Assembly: GCA_964643295.1 (NCBI GenBank) | Contig: CAZXSN010000001.1 | Coordinates: forward strand, 1-64,000 | Reading direction: 5' to 3' | DNA length: 64,000 bases | DNA from: Merdiplasma sp964643295 | Lineage (GTDB): Bacteria; Bacillota; Clostridia; Lachnospirales; Lachnospiraceae | Part shown: positions 52,980-61,678 of the stretch, one piece after another | How positions within the stretch are numbered: position 1 is the stretch's first letter | Layout of the letters: every line of letters starts with the position of its first letter | Notes under the pieces: model-generated | The model's input: the letters and a program-made list of their open reading frames with translations, nothing else | Told to the model about the DNA's origin: nothing | The model's database searches: none | Position numbers and translations under genes: made by a program

Positions 52980-53500
52980 TGCATTCCTGCGCTAAAATCG
53001 GTACAAATTTGCCGGTTTGCTCCTTTTTCAGGGGGCGGGCGGCTTTTTGGAAACCGTCTCCCTCTCATGAACGGTTTCGCTCTCTTTTTTCAATACCGCC
53101 GCACCTTTTCCTACATAATAGAATCGAGAGCCTTTGCTGCGTGAAACAATCCTCTGTGCGGTCCGGCAGGGTGCCCTTTCGCAGGTTTGCCGCCTTTTTA
53201 CCGGGGCCGGTCAGTCCCTTTGATTTCACGCTCCTTAAACGAAGGCTTTCTGACGAAGTTTTGTGATACCGTCTCGTCTCATCTTACATATTAGAATCGG
53301 GAGCCTTTGCTGCGTGAAGCTGTTCCGCTTTGCGGTCCGGCAGGGTGCCCCAGCGCAGGTTTGCCGCCTTTTTACTGGGGACCGGTCAGACCTTTGACTT
53401 CACGCTCCTTAAACGAAGGCTTTCTGACGAAGTTTTGTGATACCGTCTCGTCTCATCTTACATATTAGAATCGGGAGTCCTTGCTGAAAAAGTTCGCTTC
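52980..53500. repeat. Decaying tandem array of a ~173-bp structured repeat
   Basis: Two near-identical units begin at 53119 and 53292 (TAGAATCG), 173-174 bp apart. A degenerate copy precedes them (tail ACATAATAGAATCG near 53112; core GGTTTGC...CCTTTTT near 53005) and a partial one follows from 53466. Each full unit can fold: GCGTGAAA/TTTCACGC in copy 1 and GCGTGAAG/CTTCACGC in copy 2 form an outer stem, CGGTCC pairs with GGGCCG or GGACCG inside, and GGCAGGGTGCC makes a small hairpin. No open frame runs through the array. Confidence 0.85.
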
Positions 53501-53626
53501 CGCGCCGCGGGAAGGTGCGCCTGAGAAAGTTTACGCCCTTGACTGCTGCTGTAACCTCTGCCGCAGGGAAAAACCGCACCAGGATCAAACCGGCGGCAAT
53601 CGGGAACGGCTTTTGCGGACTGCACC

Positions 53627-53737
53627 GTGTTCACAGTAAAAAAGGAGAGCCTAGATGATCAGAGCACAGAGATTAAAACCCTGCTGCTGAATGACCCTTT
53701 CCGCCGGGAAACCGAGCGGGAGGAAAAACGCCGTTAG
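53627..53737 (+). other. Possible small ORF or remnant before the coiled-coil gene
   Basis: The frame is open from 53555; its first start is GTG 53627. It ends with KTLLLNDPFRRETEREEKRR and TAG at 53735. No ribosome site precedes it. The charged tail looks protein-like, so it may be the end of a decayed gene. I do not recognise it. Confidence 0.2.
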
Positions 53738-53851
53738 TGACTAAACAATTCGCCGTCTGACAGTCATCCTCCTGAAGGATAACGACTGCAGTCTTAAGGT
53801 GCACAGAAACGGATCGCCGAAAGAGTATCCACCGTCAGCGATTAAAAGGAT

Positions 53852-53872
53852 CTGCTCGAAAAAAGAGCAGAG
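53852..53872 (+). other. Leader hairpin before the coiled-coil gene
   Basis: TCTGCTC / GAGCAGA, a perfect 7-bp stem with a 7-nt A-rich loop, 16 nt before the ribosome site AAAGGAGG. It has no T-run, so it is an mRNA 5' structure rather than a terminator. Confidence 0.5.
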
Positions 53873-53902
53873 AATCTCATTTAGAAAAAAGGAGGAAGTA
53901 AG

Positions 53903-55528
53903 TTGAAAGATAGTTATAGGGTATTACAAGGAAAATATCAACGTTCACTGGTCTCCATCCGCGAGCTTACGCACGATGTAGAATGGTTTCAATGTGAAAA
54001 CGAAACTCTTATAAAGAAACAGGAGACGCTAGTAAGAAACATCAGAAACCTTTGTGTGGATATCTTAAAGAAGGAGCCTGGTGATCCTTATGAAGAAAGC
54101 TGGGCTACAATGGATATCCAGAAAATGCTCTCCCGTGCGCAGACGAGTTACGACAACCAATTTGTCTCCACAACTGAGCAGCTCAAAAAGAATCTTGAAA
54201 CCATTGAAAAGCAGAACGAAAAGAAAAAAAGGATGACGGAGCTTATATTAGAGATGCAGGAGCATCGGAATACAATTCTGGAGGAAGATGCCAACACGAT
54301 TAGAGAGCTTTTGACAATGATTGCGGATCTGACGCGGAAGCTCCTCTCCGGGGGCTTAATCAGCTGCGAAGCAGCCGAGGCGATTCTAAAGGAAGCGCGT
54401 GAGACCGCAGGGCAGAGCTACACTGAAATGAAAGATATCGATCTGCCTCTCGCTGTAGAAGTATCATTTAAAACGGAAGAGCAGGATAATCTTGCGGAAA
54501 CCGTCGCCGATACCATGAGAACGGTTTTATTGGAAGAGAAAACTCCGGCGCGTGTCTCCAACCCTCTCAAGCCGGGACCTATCATCTGCCTGGATTCAAA
54601 AACCAAGGAAGCCGCACACGAAGTACTGGAAAAGGATGCAGAAGAAAACAGGGAGCATATCGTTAAGGAAGCAGAGAGACTGACCGATCCGCAGAAGCTG
54701 TACGTACGTGCGATGGGGGAATCCGGATACTGTGAACGCAAGCAGCTCCTGGACTTTATAAAAGAGCAGTACCCCTGTGAGGAGAAGGACAGCAGAATGC
54801 AGGCCGCCTTCTTTGATCTCGTTCGGCCTACCGGAGAGGAAGGAATCGTTCTTTCGACAGTTCTGTGCGTCCCGGGATATTCCCGGCTGAATCTCTTCAA
54901 GCTGGGAGATCTGGGGAAAGAGGTCTTTCGATATCTGTATTCCAAGGAGCCGGTCGAAGCGGAGATGGATGTGCTCGTGAAAAACCATACATCGTTGGAG
55001 CATGGCTACGGGATTCGTCAGACTGCTCAGCTTTTTTCCACGATGTCCTATTTTACCTGCAGGAACGCGAGGATCGAATACCTGACGAGATCAAAGAAGA
55101 TCAGTGTCAAAACAGGGGACCACACGTCCTACATTCCCGATATAGCTGTCTATTATGAGAAGGAGGACAGGGACCCGATCGTCGCCTACTATGAGTATGA
55201 GACCGGAGCCTGTACGCAGATGGATTTTTTCGCCAAATGCAACAAGATGGCCTCCATTCACAGGAACCTCTTAATCATCGTGCCAAACGCGGAGGCTAAA
55301 CGCGTAACTATCGAAAAGTTCAAGGCCTGGAGAGCCAAAGTGCGGGACGGAACCTATCAGCTTGATCACAGGGTAGAACTGCATTTGTCTACCTACGGAG
55401 AAATCAAGAGAAGAAAAAACGAACGGGCAAAATTCCCGTGGGAGTATAACGCCTCTGTTTCACCGTCGAAAGCAAAAGCAAACCGGAAGGTTGAAGACTG
55501 GGAAGAAGATGAAGAAGATGAATCTTAA
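53903..55528 (+). CDS. Coiled-coil protein with nuclease-like C-terminus, accessory region
   Basis: 541 residues of unknown function. The N-terminal ~250 residues are charged and helical (QLKKNLETIEKQNEKKKRM). Residues about 270-400 look like a winged-helix region (TDPQKLYVRAMGESGYCERKQLL). The C-terminal part has YIPDIAVYYEKEDRDPIV then YYEYETG, with Asp413, Glu431 and Glu433 and later KCNKM and LLIIVPN. This order resembles PD-(D/E)XK or replication-relaxation proteins of mobile elements; the match is by eye only. The start is TTG 53903, 8 nt after AAAGGAGG. The tail ends in an acidic EDWEEDEEDES. Confidence 0.6.
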   Translation: MKDSYRVLQGKYQRSLVSIRELTHDVEWFQCENETLIKKQETLVRNIRNLCVDILKKEPGDPYEESWATMDIQKMLSRAQTSYDNQFVSTTEQLKKNLETIEKQNEKKKRMTELILEMQEHRNTILEEDANTIRELLTMIADLTRKLLSGGLISCEAAEAILKEARETAGQSYTEMKDIDLPLAVEVSFKTEEQDNLAETVADTMRTVLLEEKTPARVSNPLKPGPIICLDSKTKEAAHEVLEKDAEENREHIVKEAERLTDPQKLYVRAMGESGYCERKQLLDFIKEQYPCEEKDSRMQAAFFDLVRPTGEEGIVLSTVLCVPGYSRLNLFKLGDLGKEVFRYLYSKEPVEAEMDVLVKNHTSLEHGYGIRQTAQLFSTMSYFTCRNARIEYLTRSKKISVKTGDHTSYIPDIAVYYEKEDRDPIVAYYEYETGACTQMDFFAKCNKMASIHRNLLIIVPNAEAKRVTIEKFKAWRAKVRDGTYQLDHRVELHLSTYGEIKRRKNERAKFPWEYNASVSPSKAKANRKVEDWEEDEEDES

Positions 55529-55839
55529 AAGTGCCGCCAAATATCAGAAAACGCGTTCCCTCCATTCCTTCTTTCGCTTGATTCCGTCAGACTTGCGGCT
55601 GCGGTCTCCCAGAAGTCCGCCCGGATTCTTCCTTTGCCGTTTAAGCCGAAGCTTTTCTCTCCAGCCGGAAACGGCTCCGAGACAGATCGGCGACAGAACA
55701 GGATAACGATCCCCCACACGGAAATAAGAGGAATTCCCGCATAGGTCCGGTGGCGGAAGAGGAAAATGTGAGGCAGGAAACAGGGCACGTCCCGAAAAAA
55801 GGATGGACTGTACATCCAAAAATAAAATGAAAAGGAGGA

Positions 55840-55859
55840 GGATCCGCGAAAGCGGGTCC
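55840..55859 (+). promoter_or_regulatory. GAAA-tetraloop hairpin between ribosome site and start codon
   Basis: GGATCCGC-gaaa-GCGGGTCC forms an 8-bp stem (one G-U pair) capped by a GNRA loop. It lies between GGAGG (55834-55838) and ATG 55870. Folding would bring the two within about 10 nt; without it they are too far apart. Confidence 0.6.
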
Positions 55860-55869
55860 ATAGAAAGAC

Positions 55870-56313
55870 ATGTTGAAGCTGGATACACATACCTGGGTAA
55901 ACGATTCTACGATCGAGGCAATCAGTCCCTACGGATCCCTTCCTTTAAGGAACCTCGCCCATGCGGCGCAGGATCAGGGCTTGCTGCGTGATTTTTCCGG
56001 GCCCAACGGATTTAAGAGCATCATCTTCGCGGAAGACGGGTTTGTCTATCGGTGCGCCCACCGTCCGCATTTCTACATTACCAGGATGGTGGTCGATAAC
56101 TGGTATGTCGCGGAGGCAAACAGGATCTACCTTCGCGAAGAGTACGTAAGAGAGATTGCGGAACGCCTGAATTCCTCCCAGAAGCGCTCACTCGCGCAGG
56201 CAAAGGCGGAGGGCCTTTACGTCAACCTCTCGAGGAACAAGAGGGTACGGTACTATGTGTTTATGAGAAGCGGAAGGGTCTATGGGGTTCGCTCTCTTAA
56301 ACCTTCCCCCTGA
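55870..56313 (+). CDS. RemA-like (DUF370) regulator-like protein with C-terminal extension
   Basis: 147 residues. Residues about 10-75 (STIEAISPYGSLPLRNLAHA, QGLLRDFSG, GFKSIIFAEDGFVY) line up by eye with RemA/DUF370 (NRIISIVSPDSAPIKRM...G-L-D...I-x-D). RemA is a DNA-binding activator of matrix genes in Bacillus, normally about 85 residues. Here about 70 extra residues follow (YLREEYVREIAERLNSSQKRSL; KRVRYYVFMRSGRVYG). It is the second gene of the accessory pair, 340 bp after the coiled-coil gene. That gap holds no gene I can support. Confidence 0.5.
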   Translation: MLKLDTHTWVNDSTIEAISPYGSLPLRNLAHAAQDQGLLRDFSGPNGFKSIIFAEDGFVYRCAHRPHFYITRMVVDNWYVAEANRIYLREEYVREIAERLNSSQKRSLAQAKAEGLYVNLSRNKRVRYYVFMRSGRVYGVRSLKPSP

Positions 56314-56628
56314 TACGGGCCGACACTCGAACCGCGCCGGGGCACATCCGGCGGACAAATCACTAAACGGACCGGGGATTCTTCCTGTTTTTGTCTCTGA
56401 GGACGAACAGAGAGCATCCCCGGACTGTGCAGATCAAAATCCGGACCCTTTAAAAACGGGCCATACAGGAAACGGTAGGAAAAGCGCCTAACAGAAATTG
56501 GTTCGTGAATGCACGTTTCGAATTGGATGATTCAGGCGTCAAAACGTAATCACGGAAAATGCCCGGCGCCTACCTGCCATGCAGGCAGTTTCACATCTGC
56601 AGACTGGAAAATAGCTGAAATGCCAATG

Positions 56629-56656
56629 AAAAAAGGACTATCTCTAGTCCTTTTTC
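56629..56656 (-). terminator. Terminator at the left end of the recombinase remnant
   Basis: AAAAAGGACTA / TAGTCCTTTTT with a 4-nt loop. The T-run is good on both strands. It would end a reverse transcript from the promoter at 57077-57105 or a forward one from the RemA-like gene. Confidence 0.75.
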
Positions 56657-56899
56657 CTTTTATCTTTATTTAGTTTTATTCTTTAAAAAATGATCGGAGG
56701 GTTTTTCTGACCTGCTCTATCTATTCAATATATATCTCTCGATATATGAACTCATCAATATTTCAACACCTGTGCTCTACAAACATCGGAAACTCTCTGA
56801 TAATACATCCAGTTGCAATTGAATAAATCCTTCCTCATGTGGTATTTAATCAATATAACAAGTGAAGGTGTTTTGCACTCTTTCCGATTTCCTCTCCGA

Positions 56900-57010
56900 T
56901 TATCGTTTTCTTTCGATCATTCTGCAGAAATAAGCTGCAAACTCTTCTCAGCAGGAACCTTCCACTCTACCACCGTTATACTGATAACCAAATTCAATTT
57001 CCATAGGCAT
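56900..57010 (-). pseudogene. Decayed small recombinase-type ORF
   Basis: ATG 57010 (after GAGAGGAG) reads MPMEIEFGYQYNGGRVEGSC, a TGA, then in the same frame EEFAAYFCRMIERKR and TAA at 56900. The start resembles short accessory proteins and the Y-G-Y-...-G-x-(L/V)-x segment found in large serine recombinases of clostridial elements. The rest is lost. A selenocysteine reading of the TGA is not supported. Confidence 0.35.
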
Positions 57011-57076
57011 CAGCTCCTCTCATGGCGAACTGTTCATCTCACTCGCGCCTGTTGCCCGCGCTCGTTTGTTATCTGT

Positions 57077-57105
57077 ATCCTACCATGGGCCCGAATAGTT
57101 GTCAA
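57077..57105 (-). promoter_or_regulatory. Strong promoter of the recombinase remnant
   Basis: On the reverse strand TTGACA (57100-57105), 17 bp, TAGGAT (57077-57082). It points into the remnant. Apart from remnant, promoter and terminator, 56314-57184 holds no gene. Confidence 0.7.
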
Positions 57106-57184
57106 GCACTTTTTTGAGAAATTTTAAATTTTCTGAATTTTCTTACTTTTCTGGATTCTCTGCGCTTTTGTCTCCTGTTTTGTG

Positions 57185-59524
57185 TCATCCTGCGCGGTTG
57201 TAGTTGATGAGACACCCGTCCAGGATGATCTGGCGTTCCTTCTCGGTCATCTCCCCCAGTGTCAGGAAGAATTCCCGCAAATCCCCGTCCCGGACCACAA
57301 AGGCCTCCACCTTTGTCGCTCTGTCACGCACCGCGCTGCGAATCCCGGGGAGAAACAGGTACTCGTGATTCTGAAACGGCAATGTTCCCTCCTCAATCAA
57401 AAACGGCAGCATCCCCCAGTTGATCAGGTTGGAGCGGTAACGCTTGGTCGCGTAGCTGTGGGCGATATTGGCCCAGCCGCCCAGCACCTTCTGGCAGGAA
57501 GCGGCCTGCTCTCTGGCAGAGCCGTCTCCCGGCTTCACGGCAAAGATAGTCGAACCGACACCGGTGTTTGTCCGATCCACCTGCGGATAGCGCGTACGGA
57601 TCACGTCCAGCACCGGAGCGATCTCTTTTAAGCCTTCCTCCGGAGCCTTCCCGGCTTCGATTGCCTTCTGCGCCTGCTGCACCTCTTTCGCCAGTCCGAC
57701 ATAAGCCGGATCCTTGCGGGAGAGTGTAAATTCTGCCAGCCCCAGCGGATTGGAGCGGTAGGAAGAGGTCTCCCCGGAGGGAATCAGTTCATCCGTCGTC
57801 GTCACCGGATCGTGGATCTCGGATACCACTTTGAGGATCAGATTCTCCGGCAGTTCGCTCATCGGCGGCCAGTCCTTGATGTTCGGACCCAGTTTGATCT
57901 CCACAGTGGGATCTGCCGCTCCTTTGCTGTCAAAGACACGGTTCTCATAGATCGTGCGGTCAAAGAAATACTTCGGTCGGGTGAAATTAACATCCGCCTC
58001 GGTTGCCGCCGTAAGAAGCCCCTGATTTGCCGCAGTCGCGGCAATGGAACGGGCGTCCATCAGGGCTACCGAAGCGATCTGACCATTCTGCAGCTTGGAA
58101 CCCTCGCGGTTCGGGAAATTTCTCGTGGAATGGCGGATGCTGAACGCGTTGTTGGCAGGCGTATCTCCCGCACCAAAGCACGGACCGCAAAAGGCGGTCT
58201 TCACCACGGCGCCCGAACGGATCAGATCCGAGATTCTGCCGTTTTTCGCAAGTTCCATATAGATAGGCATACTCGCCGGGTAGACACTGAGTGTAAACTC
58301 CCCATTGCCGATAAACTTTCCGCGCAGAATGTCCGCCGCATCGCAAAGGTTCTCAAACCCGCCGCCCGCGCAGCCGGCAATGATCCCCTGATCGACCTGC
58401 AAATTTCCGTCATGCACTTTGTCCTTCAGCGTAAACTTTACGTCTCCCCCTAAGCTCACCGCCGCCCGCTTCTCCACGTCGTCCAGGATGTCCGTAAGAT
58501 TCTCCTTCAGTTCCGCAATCGTGTAGGTATTGCTTGGATGAAACGGCATGGCAATCATCGGCTGGATTTCACTTAAGTCCACATACACCATCCCGTCATA
58601 GTAGGCCACCGCACCCGGATTCAGCTCTTTATAATCCTGCGTCCTGCCGTGAATCTCATAATATTCCCGGATCTCATCGTCCGTTTTCCAGATCGAGGAC
58701 AGACAGGTCGTCTCTGTTGTCATCACATCGATTCCGATCCGAAAATCTGCGCTTAAGGTCCCGACACCGGGACCGACAAATTCCATTACCTTATTGTTCA
58801 CGTACCCGTTGGCAAACACCGCGCCGATGATCGCCAGGGCAACATCCTGCGGTCCGACACCTTTCTCGGGCTTCCCGGTCAGGTACACACCGACGATGCC
58901 CGGCAGATTGATGTCATACGTCTGGGATAGCAGCTGTTTGACAAGCTCCGGACCGCCCTCGCCCATGGCCATCGTCCCCAAAGCCCCGTAACGGGTATGG
59001 GAATCGGAACCTAAAATCATCTGTCCGCCCCCGGAGAGCATCTCTCTAGCATACTGATGGATCACGGCCTGATGCGGCGGCACATAGACTCCTCCATATT
59101 TTTTTGCACAGCTTAATCCGAAGACGTGGTCATCCTCGTTGATGGTTCCGCCAACCGCACACAGAGAATTGTGGCAGTTGGTCAGCACATAGGGAACAGG
59201 AAATTTCTCCAGCCCGGAGGCACGGGCAGTCTGAATAATCCCCACATACGTGATATCATGGGAGGTGAGCTTGTCAAAGCGGATCTTCAGTTTTTCCATG
59301 TCGCCGGAAGTATTGTGCTCCTGCAGGATTCCATAGGCGATCGTGTTTTTCGCCGCCCGCGCACGAATCTGTCCCTCTGCGGACTCCCCGCGAAGAAAGT
59401 CAAGCGCCTCCCGACCGGAGGCCTTCTCAGCCGCTTTGATCAGAGCTTCCCTCGCCTTAGGCCCGTCTTCCACGATCTGTGTTCCGTCAACCAGATACGC
59501 ACCATTTTCATACAATCGGATCAT
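57185..59524 (-). CDS. Aconitase-family hydratase (YbhJ-like)
   Basis: Fe4S4 hydro-lyase of 779 residues. Cluster cysteines appear in IAGCAGGGFENLC and FCGPCFGAGDTP; the substrate region is NNAFSIRHSTRNFPNREGS. Further motifs are GSDSHTRYGALGTMAMGEGG and the C-terminal swivel domain with SYATKRYRSNLINWGMLPF. It is closer to the long YbhJ-type hydratases of unknown substrate than to canonical aconitase or isopropylmalate dehydratase. No citrate-cycle gene is adjacent. ATG 59524 has GGAGG 6 nt upstream. Confidence 0.9.
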   Translation of the reverse strand: MIRLYENGAYLVDGTQIVEDGPKAREALIKAAEKASGREALDFLRGESAEGQIRARAAKNTIAYGILQEHNTSGDMEKLKIRFDKLTSHDITYVGIIQTARASGLEKFPVPYVLTNCHNSLCAVGGTINEDDHVFGLSCAKKYGGVYVPPHQAVIHQYAREMLSGGGQMILGSDSHTRYGALGTMAMGEGGPELVKQLLSQTYDINLPGIVGVYLTGKPEKGVGPQDVALAIIGAVFANGYVNNKVMEFVGPGVGTLSADFRIGIDVMTTETTCLSSIWKTDDEIREYYEIHGRTQDYKELNPGAVAYYDGMVYVDLSEIQPMIAMPFHPSNTYTIAELKENLTDILDDVEKRAAVSLGGDVKFTLKDKVHDGNLQVDQGIIAGCAGGGFENLCDAADILRGKFIGNGEFTLSVYPASMPIYMELAKNGRISDLIRSGAVVKTAFCGPCFGAGDTPANNAFSIRHSTRNFPNREGSKLQNGQIASVALMDARSIAATAANQGLLTAATEADVNFTRPKYFFDRTIYENRVFDSKGAADPTVEIKLGPNIKDWPPMSELPENLILKVVSEIHDPVTTTDELIPSGETSSYRSNPLGLAEFTLSRKDPAYVGLAKEVQQAQKAIEAGKAPEEGLKEIAPVLDVIRTRYPQVDRTNTGVGSTIFAVKPGDGSAREQAASCQKVLGGWANIAHSYATKRYRSNLINWGMLPFLIEEGTLPFQNHEYLFLPGIRSAVRDRATKVEAFVVRDGDLREFFLTLGEMTEKERQIILDGCLINYNRAG

Positions 59525-59602
59525 ACTGTTCCTCCTTCCTCTTCATCAGGTTCTTTTTGTTTCCCGGTACCAAATGCATACATCCTTTTCCGGGAACTTG
59601 TA

Positions 59603-59615
59603 ACGAAAGTTTCGT
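59603..59615. promoter_or_regulatory. Palindrome before the hydratase gene
   Basis: ACGAAA-g-TTTCGT, a perfect 6-bp inverted repeat 80 bp before the hydratase start. The promoter there is unclear (TTACAA, 17 bp, TATGCA). It could be an operator. Confidence 0.35.
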
Positions 59616-59723
59616 GTTCTTCCTGTTTTTTCGCTGTCCTAGCAGGAGTAGGCTCCTCTTCGGTCCGGCAGAAACATCCTGCAAAGTATTTCTTCCCTTA
59701 TTTTTCCCCCGCGTACGAAAACC

Positions 59724-59933
59724 CGCTGTCTGTGGGCGGCAGGAAGATTTTGCCCGTTCACAGGGTAAGGAGTTTTTTNNNNNNNNNNNNNNNNNNNNNN
59801 NNNNNNNNNNNNNNNNNNNNNNNNNNNNNNNNNNNNNNNNNNNNNNNNNNNNNNNNNNNNNNNNNNNNNNNNNNNNNNCGCTGTCTGTGGGCGGCAGGAA
59901 GATTTTGCCCGTTCACAGGGTAAGGAGTTTTTT
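59724..59933. repeat. Duplicated 55-bp sequence flanking the assembly gap
   Basis: The same 55 bases (beginning CGCTGTCTGTGGGCGG, ending AGTTTTTT) occur at 59724-59778 and 59879-59933, directly on either side of the N run. The assembler evidently stopped at a repeat, so copy number and true length are unknown. Confidence 0.95.
59779..59878. other. Assembly gap of 100 N
   Basis: Exactly 100 Ns, the usual placeholder for a gap of unknown size, inside a repeat region. Confidence 0.99.
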
Positions 59934-60090
59934 CTGCCTATGGTAAGCACTTTTTTTCTTCGCCACGGTAAGCGCTTTTTTCCTCCATCATGGTAAGCAC
60001 TTTTCTCCTCCATCACGGTAGGCACTTTTTTCCTCCATCACGGTAGGCACTTCTTTCTCCTCTATGGTAAGCACTTTTTTCTTCGCCTGC
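59919..60090. repeat. 25-bp minisatellite
   Basis: Seven copies of a unit like GGTAAGCACTTTTTTCCTCC-ATCAC start at 59919, 59942, 59967, 59992, 60017, 60042 and 60066, with copy-to-copy changes. The unit is not a multiple of three, so a protein repeat is not implied. It continues into the gap side. Function unknown. Confidence 0.9.
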
Positions 60091-60179
60091 AAGGAGCTCA
60101 TCCCCGGCAATTCGCTTCATACGGCGTTCCCTGCCGCCTTTACAGATGGCTTTCCTGGCCTGCCGATCCGCCTGTAAAC

Positions 60180-60223
60180 AGAAAAGGGACTGGAGCAAAC
60201 CGTTCTTTTAACTGCCCAGTCCC
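60180..60223 (-). terminator. murA terminator
   Basis: On the reverse strand GGGACTGG / CCAGTCCC with a 22-nt loop, then TTTTC. Confidence 0.65.
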
Positions 60224-60305
60224 ATCCATCCTTTTATTTTATTTTTCATGCCGTCCCTGTCAGACGCCATGCGTTCTCATACTGGTTTCCCGCACCGCGG
60301 CAGCT

Positions 60306-61598
60306 TTAACCGACGCGCATGCGGAATTTCTGCGCTTCGCGCTCACTTTCGATACATTCAATCTCCGCCCCCAGGCTTCGGAGTTTCTCGTCAAACCGCT
60401 CATATCCGCGCTGGATATACATTACATCATCAATAATCGTAAACCCTTCCGCCGCCAGTCCGGCGATCACCAGAGCGGCCCCTGCCCGCAGATCCGGTGC
60501 GCTGATCCTGGCTCCAGTCAGACGATCCATCCCGGTGATGATGGCGGTGTTGCCCTCCACTTTCACCACGGCGCCCATCTTTGCCAGCTCATCCATGTAG
60601 CGGAACCGGTTTTCAAAAATACTCTCGGTCACGATACTGGTCCCGTTCGCCATCGCCAGGGCCACCCCGATCTGAGGCTGCATATCGGTGGGATACCCCG
60701 GGTACGGTAAGGTCTTCACATTCGTGCTGTTTAAGCGTTTTGTCGCTACCACGCGCACCGCGCTGTCGAACTCCTCCACCTCGCAGCCGATTTCCAGAAG
60801 CTTCGAGGTCGTCGCCTCCAGGTGCTTGGGGATCACGTTCTTTACCATCACATCGCCCTTGGTGACAGCCGCCGCAAACATGAAGGTCCCTGCCTCAATC
60901 TGATCCGGGATAATCGAATACTCTGTGGCATGCAGCCTCGGCACACCCCAGATGCGGATCACATCCGTGCCGGCTCCGCGAATGTTCGCGCCCATGCTGT
61001 TTAAGAAGTTGGCGACATCCACCACATGCGGCTCACGTGCGCAGTTCTCAATCGTCGTGCGCCCTTCTGCCATCGAAGCAGCCATCATGATATTGATGGT
61101 GGCCCCCACGGAGACGGTGTCCAGATAGATATGGCCTCCGTGCAGATGCTCAGCCTCCGCGACAATGAACCCGTTGCGGATTTTTACCTGAGCGCCCAGT
61201 GCCCGAAAGCCCTTGATATGGAGGTCGATCGGCCGGCTGCCGATGTTGCAGCCGCCGGGAAGCGGAACCTCCGCTCTCTTAAATTTCCCAAGCAGTGCCC
61301 CTAACAGATAATAGGAAGCTCTGATTTTTCGGATCAGGTCATACTCCACGCTGACTCCGGCAATCTGCGATGCGTTCAGCTTCACTTCATGTCTGCTCAC
61401 ACGCTCGATCCGTACGCCAATCTTTGTCATCGCGTCCAGAAGTACATTAATGTCCCGCACATCCGGCAGATTCTCGATCAGCACCGTCTCATCCGTCATG
61501 ATCGCGGCAGCCAGAATTCCCAGTGCCGCATTTTTTGCCCCACTGATCTCAACATCGCCAGCGAGCGGATTCCCACCCTTAATAATATACTGTTCCAT
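60306..61598 (-). CDS. murA: UDP-N-acetylglucosamine 1-carboxyvinyltransferase
   Basis: First committed step of peptidoglycan synthesis: transfers enolpyruvate from PEP to UDP-GlcNAc. 430 residues with SGAKNAALGILAA, the fosfomycin-target loop PLPGGCNIGSRPIDLHIKG (Cys117) and TDMQPQIGVALAMA. Cys at this position implies fosfomycin sensitivity of the enzyme. Clostridia often have two copies (murA and murZ); which one this is cannot be told. Confidence 0.96.
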   Translation of the reverse strand: MEQYIIKGGNPLAGDVEISGAKNAALGILAAAIMTDETVLIENLPDVRDINVLLDAMTKIGVRIERVSRHEVKLNASQIAGVSVEYDLIRKIRASYYLLGALLGKFKRAEVPLPGGCNIGSRPIDLHIKGFRALGAQVKIRNGFIVAEAEHLHGGHIYLDTVSVGATINIMMAASMAEGRTTIENCAREPHVVDVANFLNSMGANIRGAGTDVIRIWGVPRLHATEYSIIPDQIEAGTFMFAAAVTKGDVMVKNVIPKHLEATTSKLLEIGCEVEEFDSAVRVVATKRLNSTNVKTLPYPGYPTDMQPQIGVALAMANGTSIVTESIFENRFRYMDELAKMGAVVKVEGNTAIITGMDRLTGARISAPDLRAGAALVIAGLAAEGFTIIDDVMYIQRGYERFDEKLRSLGAEIECIESEREAQKFRMRVG

Positions 61599-61645
61599 CA
61601 GAACACCTCTGTGACCTTATTTATACTTCCCTCGAAAATCTTAAA

Positions 61646-61678
61646 TCCTCCGCAAACATTCCCTTTACCTTTGCGGAG
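61646..61678 (-). terminator. Hairpin in the murA leader
   Basis: A perfect 10-bp stem CCTCCGCAAA / TTTGCGGAGG with a 13-nt loop; on the reverse strand ATTTAAGATTTTC follows. It lies between a promoter and murA, so it may terminate upstream transcripts or attenuate murA. Confidence 0.55.

Noticed and set aside
55525..55890. Reverse frame with hydrophobic stretch between the accessory genes
   Set aside because: No ribosome site, runs into the neighbouring genes, and the composition is not convincing.
56948..56950. TGA as selenocysteine in the recombinase remnant
   Set aside because: No SECIS-like hairpin directly after it, and the frame ends soon after; decay is simpler.
57127..57141. CodY-box-like AATTTTCTGAATTTT
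   Set aside because: Two mismatches and located downstream of genes rather than at a promoter.
59919..60090. 25-bp repeats as a CRISPR array
   Set aside because: The units are contiguous with no unique spacers and no cas genes.
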